Positions 26,320-34,737 of a stretch of 64,000 nucleotides of DNA are shown here, in pieces. The notes under the pieces were generated by a model. It had not been told where the DNA came from. It made no database searches and saw only the letters and a program-made list of their open reading frames with translations. Location: contig JBEULC010000001.1 in assembly GCA_045504435.1 (NCBI GenBank), positions 1 through 64,000 of the forward strand, given 5' to 3'. Numbering within the stretch: position 1 is the first letter of the stretch; each line of letters opens with the position of its first letter. The DNA comes from JBEULC01 sp045504435. Lineage in GTDB: Bacteria; Pseudomonadota; Alphaproteobacteria; WRAU01; Hepatincolaceae. The translations under genes were made by a program, and so were the position numbers.

Positions 26320-27120
26320 ATGAAAGACGAGAGAAAAGATTATCTAGAAAAACAAACTACTACTATAACTCCTGAAAAAGAAGTACATGAGTCAGAAATA
26401 AAATCTACTAATCAAGAATCTATTGATAAAGAAAAAAGCCTCTTTAAAGTAGAAAAGCAATTACAAGAAACCCAATCAGATATGAAATCTCAAGAAAGAG
26501 ATTACAAAGAAAAACTTGAAAGAGAACAAAGAGAATATAAAGAAAAACTAGATAAAGAACAACGAGAATTTAAGGAAAAGATAGAAAAAGAACAAATCAT
26601 GAAAAAAGCCGAAAAACAAGTTTATGAAGGCGAAATAGACATGGTTAATAAGGAAAGAAAATTAGACGAAAAAGCTAGAGATTTAGATCAAAAAGAAAGA
26701 GAAATTAAGCTAATGGCTGCTGCTAAAGCTAAGGGTGCTATTATAGTTATCCAGATTGCCGCTACTTTAATATTATTTGCTGTTACTTTTGTACAATTTT
26801 TCTATAAAACTCTCCCTATTGATCTTGCGGTTGTGCAAAGGTTAGCATGGGTAATTTTATTACTTATAACTTTTATAGCTCCATCTAAAATTTTAATGGT
26901 TTTAGTATTATTAGCTAATGGTTTAGTATCTTTATATCAACTTGGCAGAGAATTTGGTTGGGTAGATACTGGTTGTAACAAAGCGCAAGAATTAGTTGGC
27001 GGTGTAATTGATGCTTGTACAGTGGCTGATTTCACTGTATTTGGCTTAAGTTTAGCAGCTTACAACTTAATTGCTTCGGTAATCTTATTACTTTACATTA
27101 ACAAGGTGTACAAAAAATAA
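26320..27120 (+). CDS. Coiled-coil protein with degenerate DsbB-like membrane domain
   Basis: A 266-residue two-part protein. Residues 1-135 are highly charged (Glu/Lys/Arg) and predicted as one long coiled coil with three 11-residue repeats at 62-94 (YKEKLEREQRE and variants). Residues 139-262 hold four membrane helices that align with the DsbB-like protein at 28043-28498 (shared TFVQ-like and GLSLAAYNLI motifs). At the DsbB CxxC position the sequence is LPIDLAVVQR, so both cysteines are replaced (I167, A170). The second-loop pair survives as C219 and C233. It cannot be a normal DsbB oxidase; it may sense, scaffold or sequester. The fusion of a cytoplasmic coiled coil to a DsbB fold is not one I recognise. 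A GAGG site lies 8-9 nt before the ATG. Confidence 0.8.
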   Translation: MKDERKDYLEKQTTTITPEKEVHESEIKSTNQESIDKEKSLFKVEKQLQETQSDMKSQERDYKEKLEREQREYKEKLDKEQREFKEKIEKEQIMKKAEKQVYEGEIDMVNKERKLDEKARDLDQKEREIKLMAAAKAKGAIIVIQIAATLILFAVTFVQFFYKTLPIDLAVVQRLAWVILLLITFIAPSKILMVLVLLANGLVSLYQLGREFGWVDTGCNKAQELVGGVIDACTVADFTVFGLSLAAYNLIASVILLLYINKVYKK

Positions 27121-27743
27121 ATTATAAAATTAATATATAGTAGTATTTATAACTTATCCTTTTCTTAAGCCTGAACCTTGGGTTGATTATAAAAAATCAA
27201 CCCAAGGTAAATGGTTATATCAGCTTAAATAATAATTTTACAGTTATTACTCAGATACTTATTAATCCTAATCTGCTCAATATTCACCCAAAAATCTAAA
27301 GTAAATATAAATTCTAATTTAATAAAGATATATCAGAGCAAAATATGCTATAGCATTTAAATAAAAAACTTATCTAAAAAACTATATTATTTTTATGTTT
27401 AAGACCTTTTATAACCTAAACTTAACTAGTATATTTCTAGATTATTAAATACATTTTTCAGCTTAATTACAATTTTTTAATTAGTTTTTATTTTGTAATA
27501 GATCTTTTATATAATTATTTTGTTTAGTAAACTTAAGTTATAGAAACTTAAAGTAATCTAGTAGTAATTTTTTTATAAGCGTGTAATTTAACTTTTATAT
27601 CTCCTTATATTAAAATTAGTTAAATTATCAGCTTCTTTAATTTACTCTCTCTAAAACTTTTGTTTAAACATATATGATAGCCTGGTTAGTATAACGTTAC
27701 TTTATCGGATTTATTTTTAATATTATTTGTGCTATAATTTAAT
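27121..27743. other. 623-bp spacer between the two DsbB-like genes
   Basis: Contains a strong 14-bp hairpin (27175-27208) and a TATAAT at 27733-27738 upstream of the small membrane gene at 27744. No other structure is convincing and no open frame of interest. Confidence 0.4.
27175..27208 (+). terminator. Perfect 14-bp hairpin after the coiled-coil gene
   Basis: ACCTTGGGTTGATT (27175-27188) pairs exactly with AATCAACCCAAGGT (27195-27208) around a 6-nt loop. It begins 55 bp past the stop of the preceding gene. No T tract follows on the plus strand; it may terminate transcription, protect mRNA ends or bind a protein. Confidence 0.5.
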
Positions 27744-27998
27744 ATGAAAGTATTAGACATTTTAATTTTGTTTGTGGTTGTTTTGCTGATCGCTGCTTCA
27801 TTAATTTTGATAACTATCCTCAATAATCCCCAAGCCTTACAACTTCTTAATAGTTTAGGCATAATTGATCATACTGCTGAAAGCTTAAAAAGTTTAATTA
27901 TTATTATTATGTATATGTGCATAATAGCTTTTATTTTGGTAATTATTGTTATTGTAAGAGTAATATACCGCTTATTTTTTAATAGTAAATATAATTAA
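27744..27998 (+). CDS. Small two-helix membrane protein
   Basis: An 84-residue open frame with two strong membrane helices (about 5-27 and 49-74) joined by a short polar loop and ending in a basic tail. It has no recognised family. A consensus TATAAT ends 5 bp before the ATG and there is no Shine-Dalgarno, so the mRNA may be leaderless. It lies 45 bp upstream of the DsbB-like gene and could belong to the same membrane cassette. The helical pattern, rather than homology, is the reason to call it real. Confidence 0.5.
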   Translation: MKVLDILILFVVVLLIAASLILITILNNPQALQLLNSLGIIDHTAESLKSLIIIIMYMCIIAFILVIIVIVRVIYRLFFNSKYN

Positions 27999-28042
27999 TT
28001 TAAGCAATAATTTATAACTAATTTTAAAAATAGCCTATTAAA

Positions 28043-28498
28043 TTGAAGCAACAGATTAAAAAAACGACGAGCTTGGTATTGAAATGTTCTCCTCATGCCA
28101 TTTACCCTGTACTTTTATCCTTACAAATAATTATCACTTTTGTTTTAATTAGCGCCATGCTTGTTCAAATTTACTTTAAGGTTATTCCTTGTGAATTATG
28201 TATGTTTCAACGCATATGTTGGATGCTTATATTACTAATTACCTTTATATATCCTAAGAAAATACTTATTCTAGCAGGCTTAATAGCTAATGCTGGTGTT
28301 GCAATTTACCAAATCAGTTTAGAGCAAGCCTGGCTTACTAAAATATGTAGTATTGATCCCAGAGACATTCCTTGTGATGTAGTAACTTTTTCCCTATTTG
28401 GCCTTAGCTTGGCTTCTTACAATTTAATAATTATTTTATTGTTAATCTTATATATTTTGATATATTATAAAAAACTATCTGTTTACAATAACTATTAA
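28043..28498 (+). CDS. dsbB: DsbB-like disulfide bond formation protein
   Basis: A 151-residue, four-helix inner-membrane protein. DsbB proteins reoxidise DsbA-type oxidases and pass the electrons to quinone. It has the periplasmic C50-x-x-C53 followed by Phe-Gln-Arg (PCELCMFQR), a second loop pair C102 and C111, and GLSLASYNLI in helix 4, all features of DsbB. No dsbA is in the window. The start is probably TTG at 28043, as the only good candidate, and has no clear ribosome-binding site. It is a paralog of the C-terminal half of the gene at 26320-27120, and lies 3 bp ahead of the next membrane gene. Confidence 0.8.
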   Translation: MKQQIKKTTSLVLKCSPHAIYPVLLSLQIIITFVLISAMLVQIYFKVIPCELCMFQRICWMLILLITFIYPKKILILAGLIANAGVAIYQISLEQAWLTKICSIDPRDIPCDVVTFSLFGLSLASYNLIIILLLILYILIYYKKLSVYNNY

Positions 28499-28501
28499 AG
28501 T

Positions 28502-28972
28502 GTGATTATGTTAGAATCGTATTTGAAGCACCGATCCTTAAAATTAAGTTATAATTGTGGAGTATATATTTTATTAATCCTTGAACCCCTTATTATCTAT
28601 AGTATTTATAAACAACAATATATATTAACTATTTTATTAATAGTGGGATATTTTACTTTCCATCTGCCTTTAAACTTAGCTAAATATAAACAAAAAGGTA
28701 TGTCTTTTCATATTCAACGTGGCGTATTTATTGTGATTGATGGAATTTACAAACGCAAAGTTATTATGAACTTCTATCTTCTTATTATACTTTTATCTTA
28801 CTTAAGTATGTTTTATCTAATTGCTATTCATAGCTACTTAGGATTTTTGGTATTTGGATTGATTTACCTAGGTAAAGTATTATTGTATCATTTCTTATGT
28901 TATAATTTTTCAAAAGAGACCAACAATTATGCAAATTTTGATCAAAGATTTCTAACAAATAAAAACTCCTAA
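28502..28972 (+). CDS. Multi-pass membrane protein, unknown
   Basis: A 156-residue protein with about four hydrophobic helices (16-38, 38-56, 92-112, 112-132), a HIQRG turn and a basic or polar tail. I do not recognise a family. It begins with GTG (28502) or ATG (28508), 3-9 bp after the DsbB-like gene, so the two are probably translationally coupled. Possibly a partner of the DsbB-like protein; that is inferred from spacing alone. Confidence 0.55.
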   Translation: MIMLESYLKHRSLKLSYNCGVYILLILEPLIIYSIYKQQYILTILLIVGYFTFHLPLNLAKYKQKGMSFHIQRGVFIVIDGIYKRKVIMNFYLLIILLSYLSMFYLIAIHSYLGFLVFGLIYLGKVLLYHFLCYNFSKETNNYANFDQRFLTNKNS

Positions 28973-28984
28973 AAGCTACAATTA

Positions 28985-30400
28985 CTAATCTTTTCAATCC
29001 TTAAAGGGATCTAAGCAACTTACTATTCTTGTTTGGCTGGAATTTGCCCAGGTAAAACAGCTTTTTTAGGTATCTTAAGCGTAGGAAGTACTACAGAAAA
29101 TTCTGGGTATTTTTTAGGATCGGTAATTTATTTTCAAGAAGATATTTATAATACCATAGATGTGCCCCAATTGTTGATAATTGATAACTAGCAAAGACTT
29201 ACTACGACATGTTTAGATATATTAGCATTATCTGAAGTTTTAAAAGATAATCAAACAAACATAAAAATAATTAGGTTAAAGCTTAAGAATTATTATTTAC
29301 TAAATTTAGAAGAAAGTAGTAATTTAAAATATAAATTATTATCAAAAAAAGATAGAAAAGCCTATCCCCAATCACCCAATGGTCTCCTTTTACCTCCACA
29401 TTATTCGCACAGGATAATATAAAATTACACCTATTTTAAATAGAATCTTAATTTTAGTAATGTAGGCCATTTTATAATGGCCTTATGCGCCTTTTTATTA
29501 TAGAGGTTACTTTGAAAAAAATTAAGGATAATCCCCAATTAATTTTTAAAAGTATAAAATCCCCTGGCTTAGATTTATCTCAAGGAGATTTAATGAGAAA
29601 CTACCTTTTAATGTAAGAGCCTGAAAATCAAAAAGATTTATATGAAAACTATTGATTACCTATGGAGCAAATCTATTGAAATAATTATGCACAATTATAT
29701 GAAAAAATTGCCATTAGTAAAAAAGAAGATAAGGAGTTAAAAAGACCTTTAGAGATATGGTTTTTTAATAATAGAGGTTGCTTATCTATTTATATTAGCT
29801 GCTTATAATAATTACTCAAAAGGAGTTATAAATAAGCTTACTTTTTACAATCTTAAATAGAAAATCATATTTTTAGAAGAGCAATTTGCAGTATTCTTAG
29901 AAATAGTTTGAATAAAACCTATTTACCTTTTTACAAATCCATAAAGCAAAGCAATTACCTTGAAAGCTTTATTGCAGCTTTACAATTATTTAAAGGGCAT
30001 AAAAAATCTTCTACTGGTCTTGAATTTTATAAAGGCTATTTAAATAAAAAATTTGTATATCTTTAATTTAAAAGGTTATTTATTAAGCAAGCTTTAAAAT
30101 CACAACCGTAAAGAAATAATAAGTATTATTGATTACACCATAAAACATATTTATATACTTTAGGCAACCTTAATTTAACAGGATATAATTATAAATTATG
30201 AGACCGTTCTTTTATAGATAAAAAACTATGATATGAGGTTTTGATGCTTCTCCTTTAAATTTAAATTATCATTTAAAAACTTTTGCTAAATGGGATGAAG
30301 AACCAATTTAGCAAGAGCTCATCAATTAGCTATTATTGCCTTTTTAGTTTATCATTCTCCTAATATTGATCAGAAGATTTTAAAAAAATAAAAGCAGCTA
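28985..30400 (+). pseudogene. Decayed GmrSD-type restriction nuclease (DUF262/DUF1524)
   Basis: Reading the three plus frames gives domain pieces in the correct order. The DUF262 N-terminal domain shows FLGSVIYFQEDI (near 29120), then LLIIDN-stop-QRLTT (29171-29206). That is the GQQRLTT NTPase motif with a TAG in place of a Gln codon. It continues with ALSEVLKD, then NPQLIFKSIKSPGLDLSQ and DLMRNYLLM (29521-29613, ending in a TAA at 29614). The DUF1524 end gives LGNLNLTGYNYKL (30160-30198), FDASPLNLNYHL and AKWDEEPI near 30290. At least a dozen stops or frameshifts make it dead. GmrSD enzymes restrict glucosylated or otherwise modified phage DNA (Type IV). Confidence 0.85.
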
Positions 30401-30433
30401 CAGTAGTCTTAATTAAAAGAAGCCAATAACTTA

Positions 30434-31273
30434 TTATTTACTTTTATCTTTAAATAACATTTTATTCATGCCGATTAATGTTTTCACTTCTTGTTCGGTT
30501 AATTGAGCTTTGGCATATAAACTCCTTAAATTATTAATAGTAAATTGTTTACGATTATTATTAGAAAAAAAATCTCTTTGTTCTAATTTACTAATTAAAT
30601 CATTCATAAAATATTCTACTTCTTTGTAAGGAGCCAATGTACTTGGCTGAGTTCTTTTGTTTTTATGAATATTTATATTTAACTGATTACATGAGGCTTT
30701 GTTGCCTAGATTTTTAATAGTCTCTTCATCTAGCTTATTTTTAGCAGTTATATAGGCATTTTGTTCCTTAATAAAATTATGATATTCATAGCAAAATAAG
30801 CCTACTGCTTGGGATAAATTTAAAGAAGAAAAATTAGGATTGCAATCTATATTAACTACTAAATTAGATATGGCTACATCTTCATTACACAGCCCATTAT
30901 TTTCCTGGCCAAAAAGTACACCAATTCTTGGGTGCTTTATTTTAGAAGTTTTAACTACAGATCTACTTGTATAACTTATCGATTTTAAATGGTTAAATAA
31001 TTGCTTTAAATCATAAATTTCCTTATTTAAATTCCTTACTCGGGCACTAAAAGCGATTAGGATTTCATACTCTTGTAAAGCTTGTGATACCTTAGGAAAA
31101 ACCTTAAGATTGAGCTTCTCAAACGCTCCACAAGAAGCAGATTGCGCTTTTATCATAAAATCTTTTTCTCTAGGATTTATTATTACAAGGTTTAAAATTT
31201 CAAAATTTAGCATGGCTCTGGCCACCATGCCAATATTTTCGGGTAATTGAGGGTTAACTAAAATAATATCCAT
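30434..31273 (-). CDS. trmJ: tRNA (cytidine/uridine-2'-O)-methyltransferase TrmJ
   Basis: SPOUT methyltransferase that methylates the ribose at tRNA position 32. It has the N-terminal VNPQLPENIGMVARAM and GVLFGQENNGL near residue 126, the two canonical trefoil-knot motifs, and SLNLSQAVGLFCYE near residue 162, which forms the knot. Its 279 residues include the C-terminal dimer helix. The basic middle segment (about 185-220) is Lys/Asn-rich. It faces the pseudogene upstream and is followed by slt. Confidence 0.92.
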   Translation of the reverse strand: MDIILVNPQLPENIGMVARAMLNFEILNLVIINPREKDFMIKAQSASCGAFEKLNLKVFPKVSQALQEYEILIAFSARVRNLNKEIYDLKQLFNHLKSISYTSRSVVKTSKIKHPRIGVLFGQENNGLCNEDVAISNLVVNIDCNPNFSSLNLSQAVGLFCYEYHNFIKEQNAYITAKNKLDEETIKNLGNKASCNQLNINIHKNKRTQPSTLAPYKEVEYFMNDLISKLEQRDFFSNNNRKQFTINNLRSLYAKAQLTEQEVKTLIGMNKMLFKDKSK

Positions 31274-31450
31274 AATTAAGCTTTTAAAAGTTTACTATAA
31301 AATTAATAAAGCCTAGAAGCAAGCTAGCTAAATAAGATCTATCATATAAATTCTGTTATATAAGTTTTGTTATCAAGGCCTAAATAGTACTAAAAAGCTT
31401 ATGCTTTACTGCTGTAATTATCAGGTGATAGGTTATTAGGTAGTATTTTA

Positions 31451-33424
31451 TTAAGTTTTAGGGATATTAGAGCTTATAGATTTACTAAGCAGATAGCTAA
31501 AGCTTTTTAGTGAATCAATTTGGTCAGCATCTATATTATAATAAATAGGTTGCCCGCCTTGAGCTAGCGAAGATAGAGCATGGGGCTGGATTCCCATTTT
31601 AATTTGATAAATCCAATAATCTGTCATCACACTTTTTACATAATTTCTTGTTTCATAAAAAGGTATACTTTCAATAAAAAATAAAGGATCTTTTGCCGAC
31701 CGATGTTCAGCAGCCTTCCAATTTCTTACATTATGAAATCCGCCATTATAACCTGCTAACACATAAATTAGGTTAGCTTCTGAATCTTTATTGGTTAATA
31801 AAGTATTAATATATTTTTGTCCTAAGCTAATGTTGGTACGGGGTATGTTAAGAGCATATTTATTATCATAAGGTACTTTATATTGCTCTACCACCTTGCT
31901 GGCTGTGGCAGGCATAATTTGCATTAAACCCATTGCCCCAGGGCTACTTTGGGCACCACTAAAAAATAAAGATTCCTTGCGCATTACTGCTAATAATAAA
32001 GCAGGATCAACACTATAACCATCTTCAAGATCTATAAAAAATACAGGATAACTAAGATGGGATAATCCATAATAGATTCCTTGTGGGCCTGCCAATTTAA
32101 AGCTTAAAGCTGGCATAGGAACGCTTTGGGCCATATAGATAAGCCCATTAAGCAGCTTATTTTCATCTTTTTTATTTCTTCTGGCAGAATCATAAGTTGC
32201 TAAAAAAGTTAACTCTTGCTCTGCCCAATCTCCTAAGCCAAATTGCAATAATGCAAAGGCTCTTTGGCCATATACGCTATCTAATAAGAATTCCACAGAC
32301 TCCTCTGGAAAAGTTAAATAATTCCATACATATTGTGGCTTTACCCCTAGTTCCTCAGAGGCTAAAATTCCGTAAAAATTATAAACATATTTAGCAGCTA
32401 CCTTTAAGCCTGCATAATAATTATCTAAATTACCCAACTCTAAATTTACACGCGCATACCAATAGGCCCCTTTTGCGATAATATCTGAGGTAAAATAATT
32501 ACTATTTTTACTTAAGTAATAAAAATATTCAGAAGCTTGCTTATATTCTTTAAGACTGTAATAAGATAACGCCAAGGTGAAAGAGGCTTCTGGAATTAAC
32601 TTTGGGTTTCTTTTAATTGCTTTTTTCCCCCATACTATAGCTTGTGGGTATTCACCATCTAAAAAATAAGATTTTGCTAAAACTGAAGCATAATAATCAT
32701 AAGTATTTTTATCTAAGCTATTGATAGTTTTACGCTCCAAAAGTAAATTTTTGGCGTTTAAAGTTTTGCCTTTTTTCAAAAAAGCGGTTATTTTAGCAGT
32801 AGTAGCATTTTTAACAATATTGACATTATTGTTGGTTACGGGTTTAAGCGTGGGAACCACATCTTCAAATAAATCATGCCTTACATAAATGGGTAAAAAG
32901 CTTTCATAAAAGCTATTTGGAGCCTTTAAACTTTTCTTGTTCATAGGTAAGGCCTTAGCCATACTGTAAACTGAAGAAGCCACGGCGGTATCTGAATATT
33001 TATCTAACCAATTTTTTAACTCTTTATAAGTAGGCTTGTATCCTTTATTGGTGTACCTTAAATAATATAAATAAGGCAATAAAATATCATTGTTTAAGGT
33101 TTTGATAATGGCATCAGCAGTTTTAAAATCTTTTTGTTTTTGCGCTGTATAAATAGCATGATATTTTTTAATATCCTCATTATTTAGCACTTTAGGCAAA
33201 GCATCATAAATTTCCACATAGTGCGACCTATCAAAATAGTAAGGATTAAACAAACTAGCCCCTAATTTTGCAGGATTTTGCTTATGGGGCACTAAGGAAA
33301 ACTCTGGGGTGAGAGAAAATTGACTATTTTGTGAAATCAAATCAGTTAAAGAATCCTGCGCTTTAACGGGAGCTTTAAATAAAAAAATTGCGAAAAGTAA
33401 ACCTATTACTACAAACTTTTTCAT
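31451..33424 (-). CDS. slt: Soluble lytic murein transglycosylase
   Basis: Periplasmic enzyme that cleaves peptidoglycan between N-acetylmuramic acid and N-acetylglucosamine to form 1,6-anhydro ends. The signal peptide spans about 1-22. A superhelical U-type domain of TPR-like repeats fills residues 80-440 and the SLT catalytic domain starts near 470. Catalytic E484 lies in VMRKESLFFSG, followed by SPGAMGLMQIMPATA. Length 657 agrees with E. coli Slt70-type enzymes. With dapF, asd and the NagZ-like enzyme it indicates that peptidoglycan is made and remodelled. Confidence 0.93.
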   Translation of the reverse strand: MKKFVVIGLLFAIFLFKAPVKAQDSLTDLISQNSQFSLTPEFSLVPHKQNPAKLGASLFNPYYFDRSHYVEIYDALPKVLNNEDIKKYHAIYTAQKQKDFKTADAIIKTLNNDILLPYLYYLRYTNKGYKPTYKELKNWLDKYSDTAVASSVYSMAKALPMNKKSLKAPNSFYESFLPIYVRHDLFEDVVPTLKPVTNNNVNIVKNATTAKITAFLKKGKTLNAKNLLLERKTINSLDKNTYDYYASVLAKSYFLDGEYPQAIVWGKKAIKRNPKLIPEASFTLALSYYSLKEYKQASEYFYYLSKNSNYFTSDIIAKGAYWYARVNLELGNLDNYYAGLKVAAKYVYNFYGILASEELGVKPQYVWNYLTFPEESVEFLLDSVYGQRAFALLQFGLGDWAEQELTFLATYDSARRNKKDENKLLNGLIYMAQSVPMPALSFKLAGPQGIYYGLSHLSYPVFFIDLEDGYSVDPALLLAVMRKESLFFSGAQSSPGAMGLMQIMPATASKVVEQYKVPYDNKYALNIPRTNISLGQKYINTLLTNKDSEANLIYVLAGYNGGFHNVRNWKAAEHRSAKDPLFFIESIPFYETRNYVKSVMTDYWIYQIKMGIQPHALSSLAQGGQPIYYNIDADQIDSLKSFSYLLSKSISSNIPKT

Positions 33425-33562
33425 TAATGACCTTTATATATTATTTACCCTAAATTTTACTATAATTTAATAAAGTCCCAAAACTATAAATCATTTTGCT
33501 TAAATTAAAGCAATTACTTACTATAGTTAAAGGCTAACACATTATTAGAATCTCTATAAAGT

Positions 33563-34531
33563 TTAAGGGATTTTTAAAATCTTATTTTTAATTTCTACTA
33601 AATCTTGCCATAAAATTTTTTTTTGACTGGGATTACGTAAAAGATAGGCGGGATGAAAAATAACCCTTGCTACTATCTCTTTTGGCTGAACATTATCTAC
33701 TGTATCAATTAAATAACTAACGTCATGCCATTTATTTCTTAATTTACTAATGGAAGCATCTATTTGTAAAATTGTTTGAGTAGAAATCTTACCTACAAGC
33801 ACAATTACAGAAGGCTTAATAATTTCTATCATCTTTTTTAGAAAAGGATAGCACATGCTAATTTCTTCAAAAGTAGGGTTTCTATTACCAGGTGGCCTCC
33901 AAAAAACCGTATTAGTAATAAATATATCCTCGCGTAAAATGTTAACACTTGCTAAAGCTTTGATAAGCAAAGCACCACTTCTACCCACAAAAGGTTCTCC
34001 TTTTTCATCTTCTTCTGCTCCTGGTGCTTCCCCTATCAACATAACTTTAGCCCCAACGTTACCTGAGCCAAATACGGTATTAATAGCAGTTTTTTTCAAA
34101 GAACATTTATCAAATTTTAAGAGTTTTTCTTTTAAATCCACTAAGTTAGTAATATCATCTAGATTTATCCTTGGCTCAATTTTACTTACTATCATATTGG
34201 CTCCATTAGCCACTTCTGCGGTATTTGTAAGGGTTGTGTTCTTGAGGATTTTTTTGCTTATATCTTCCAGAGATGTATTGATATTTAAAGGGTTATGTTG
34301 TTCTTTATTATTTGTTTGATTTAAATTTCTACTACTTTGGCTATAAATACTGAGATTAAATAAATTATTATCTACGATATTTCTTAGAGGCTTTATATCA
34401 GGTGGAGAGTCTCCATTTAAGCCATTATTCAATTTAGTTTGCTTGAATTTTAAATTAATAGGTTCTATAATATGATCAATACCAAAGCTTTTATATAAAT
34501 CTAATATAGCAAATAATTTTTCTAAAGGCAT
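33563..34531 (-). CDS. udg: Family 4 uracil-DNA glycosylase
   Basis: Excises uracil from DNA. The family 4 catalytic block is GEAPGAEEDEKGEPFVGRSG from residue 167, with C143 (KCSLKKTA) and other expected Fe-S cysteines only partly visible, as in many alphaproteobacterial family members. The C-terminal VIFHPAYLLRNP box holds the second active-site His. The N-terminal 110 residues are Asn-rich and low-complexity, without a known domain. It opposes the TPR gene; divergent promoters lie in the 206-bp gap. Confidence 0.88.
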   Translation of the reverse strand: MPLEKLFAILDLYKSFGIDHIIEPINLKFKQTKLNNGLNGDSPPDIKPLRNIVDNNLFNLSIYSQSSRNLNQTNNKEQHNPLNINTSLEDISKKILKNTTLTNTAEVANGANMIVSKIEPRINLDDITNLVDLKEKLLKFDKCSLKKTAINTVFGSGNVGAKVMLIGEAPGAEEDEKGEPFVGRSGALLIKALASVNILREDIFITNTVFWRPPGNRNPTFEEISMCYPFLKKMIEIIKPSVIVLVGKISTQTILQIDASISKLRNKWHDVSYLIDTVDNVQPKEIVARVIFHPAYLLRNPSQKKILWQDLVEIKNKILKIP

Positions 34532-34737
34532 TTTAATTTAAAACGTTAATTTTACTTATATTTTTATATGTAAATTATTATATTATGGGCTTATATAATT
34601 TATAATTTATTTATAAGTATATAAAAAATAAATTAATAAATTTTAAACAAATGGTAGTGTATATTTTATAATATATTACCATTTAATAATATGATTTAGA
34701 TAAAAACTTTTAGAGCAAAAATTTCACGGGTAATTAA

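Noticed and set aside
26503..26601. DNA-level tandem repeat in the coiled-coil gene
   Set aside because: The 33-bp periodicity reflects three 11-residue protein repeats; the DNA copies have diverged, so I treat it as part of the gene.
33855..34319. 154-residue plus-strand frame opposite the uracil-DNA glycosylase
   Set aside because: Antisense reading of a real family 4 enzyme; no independent motif.
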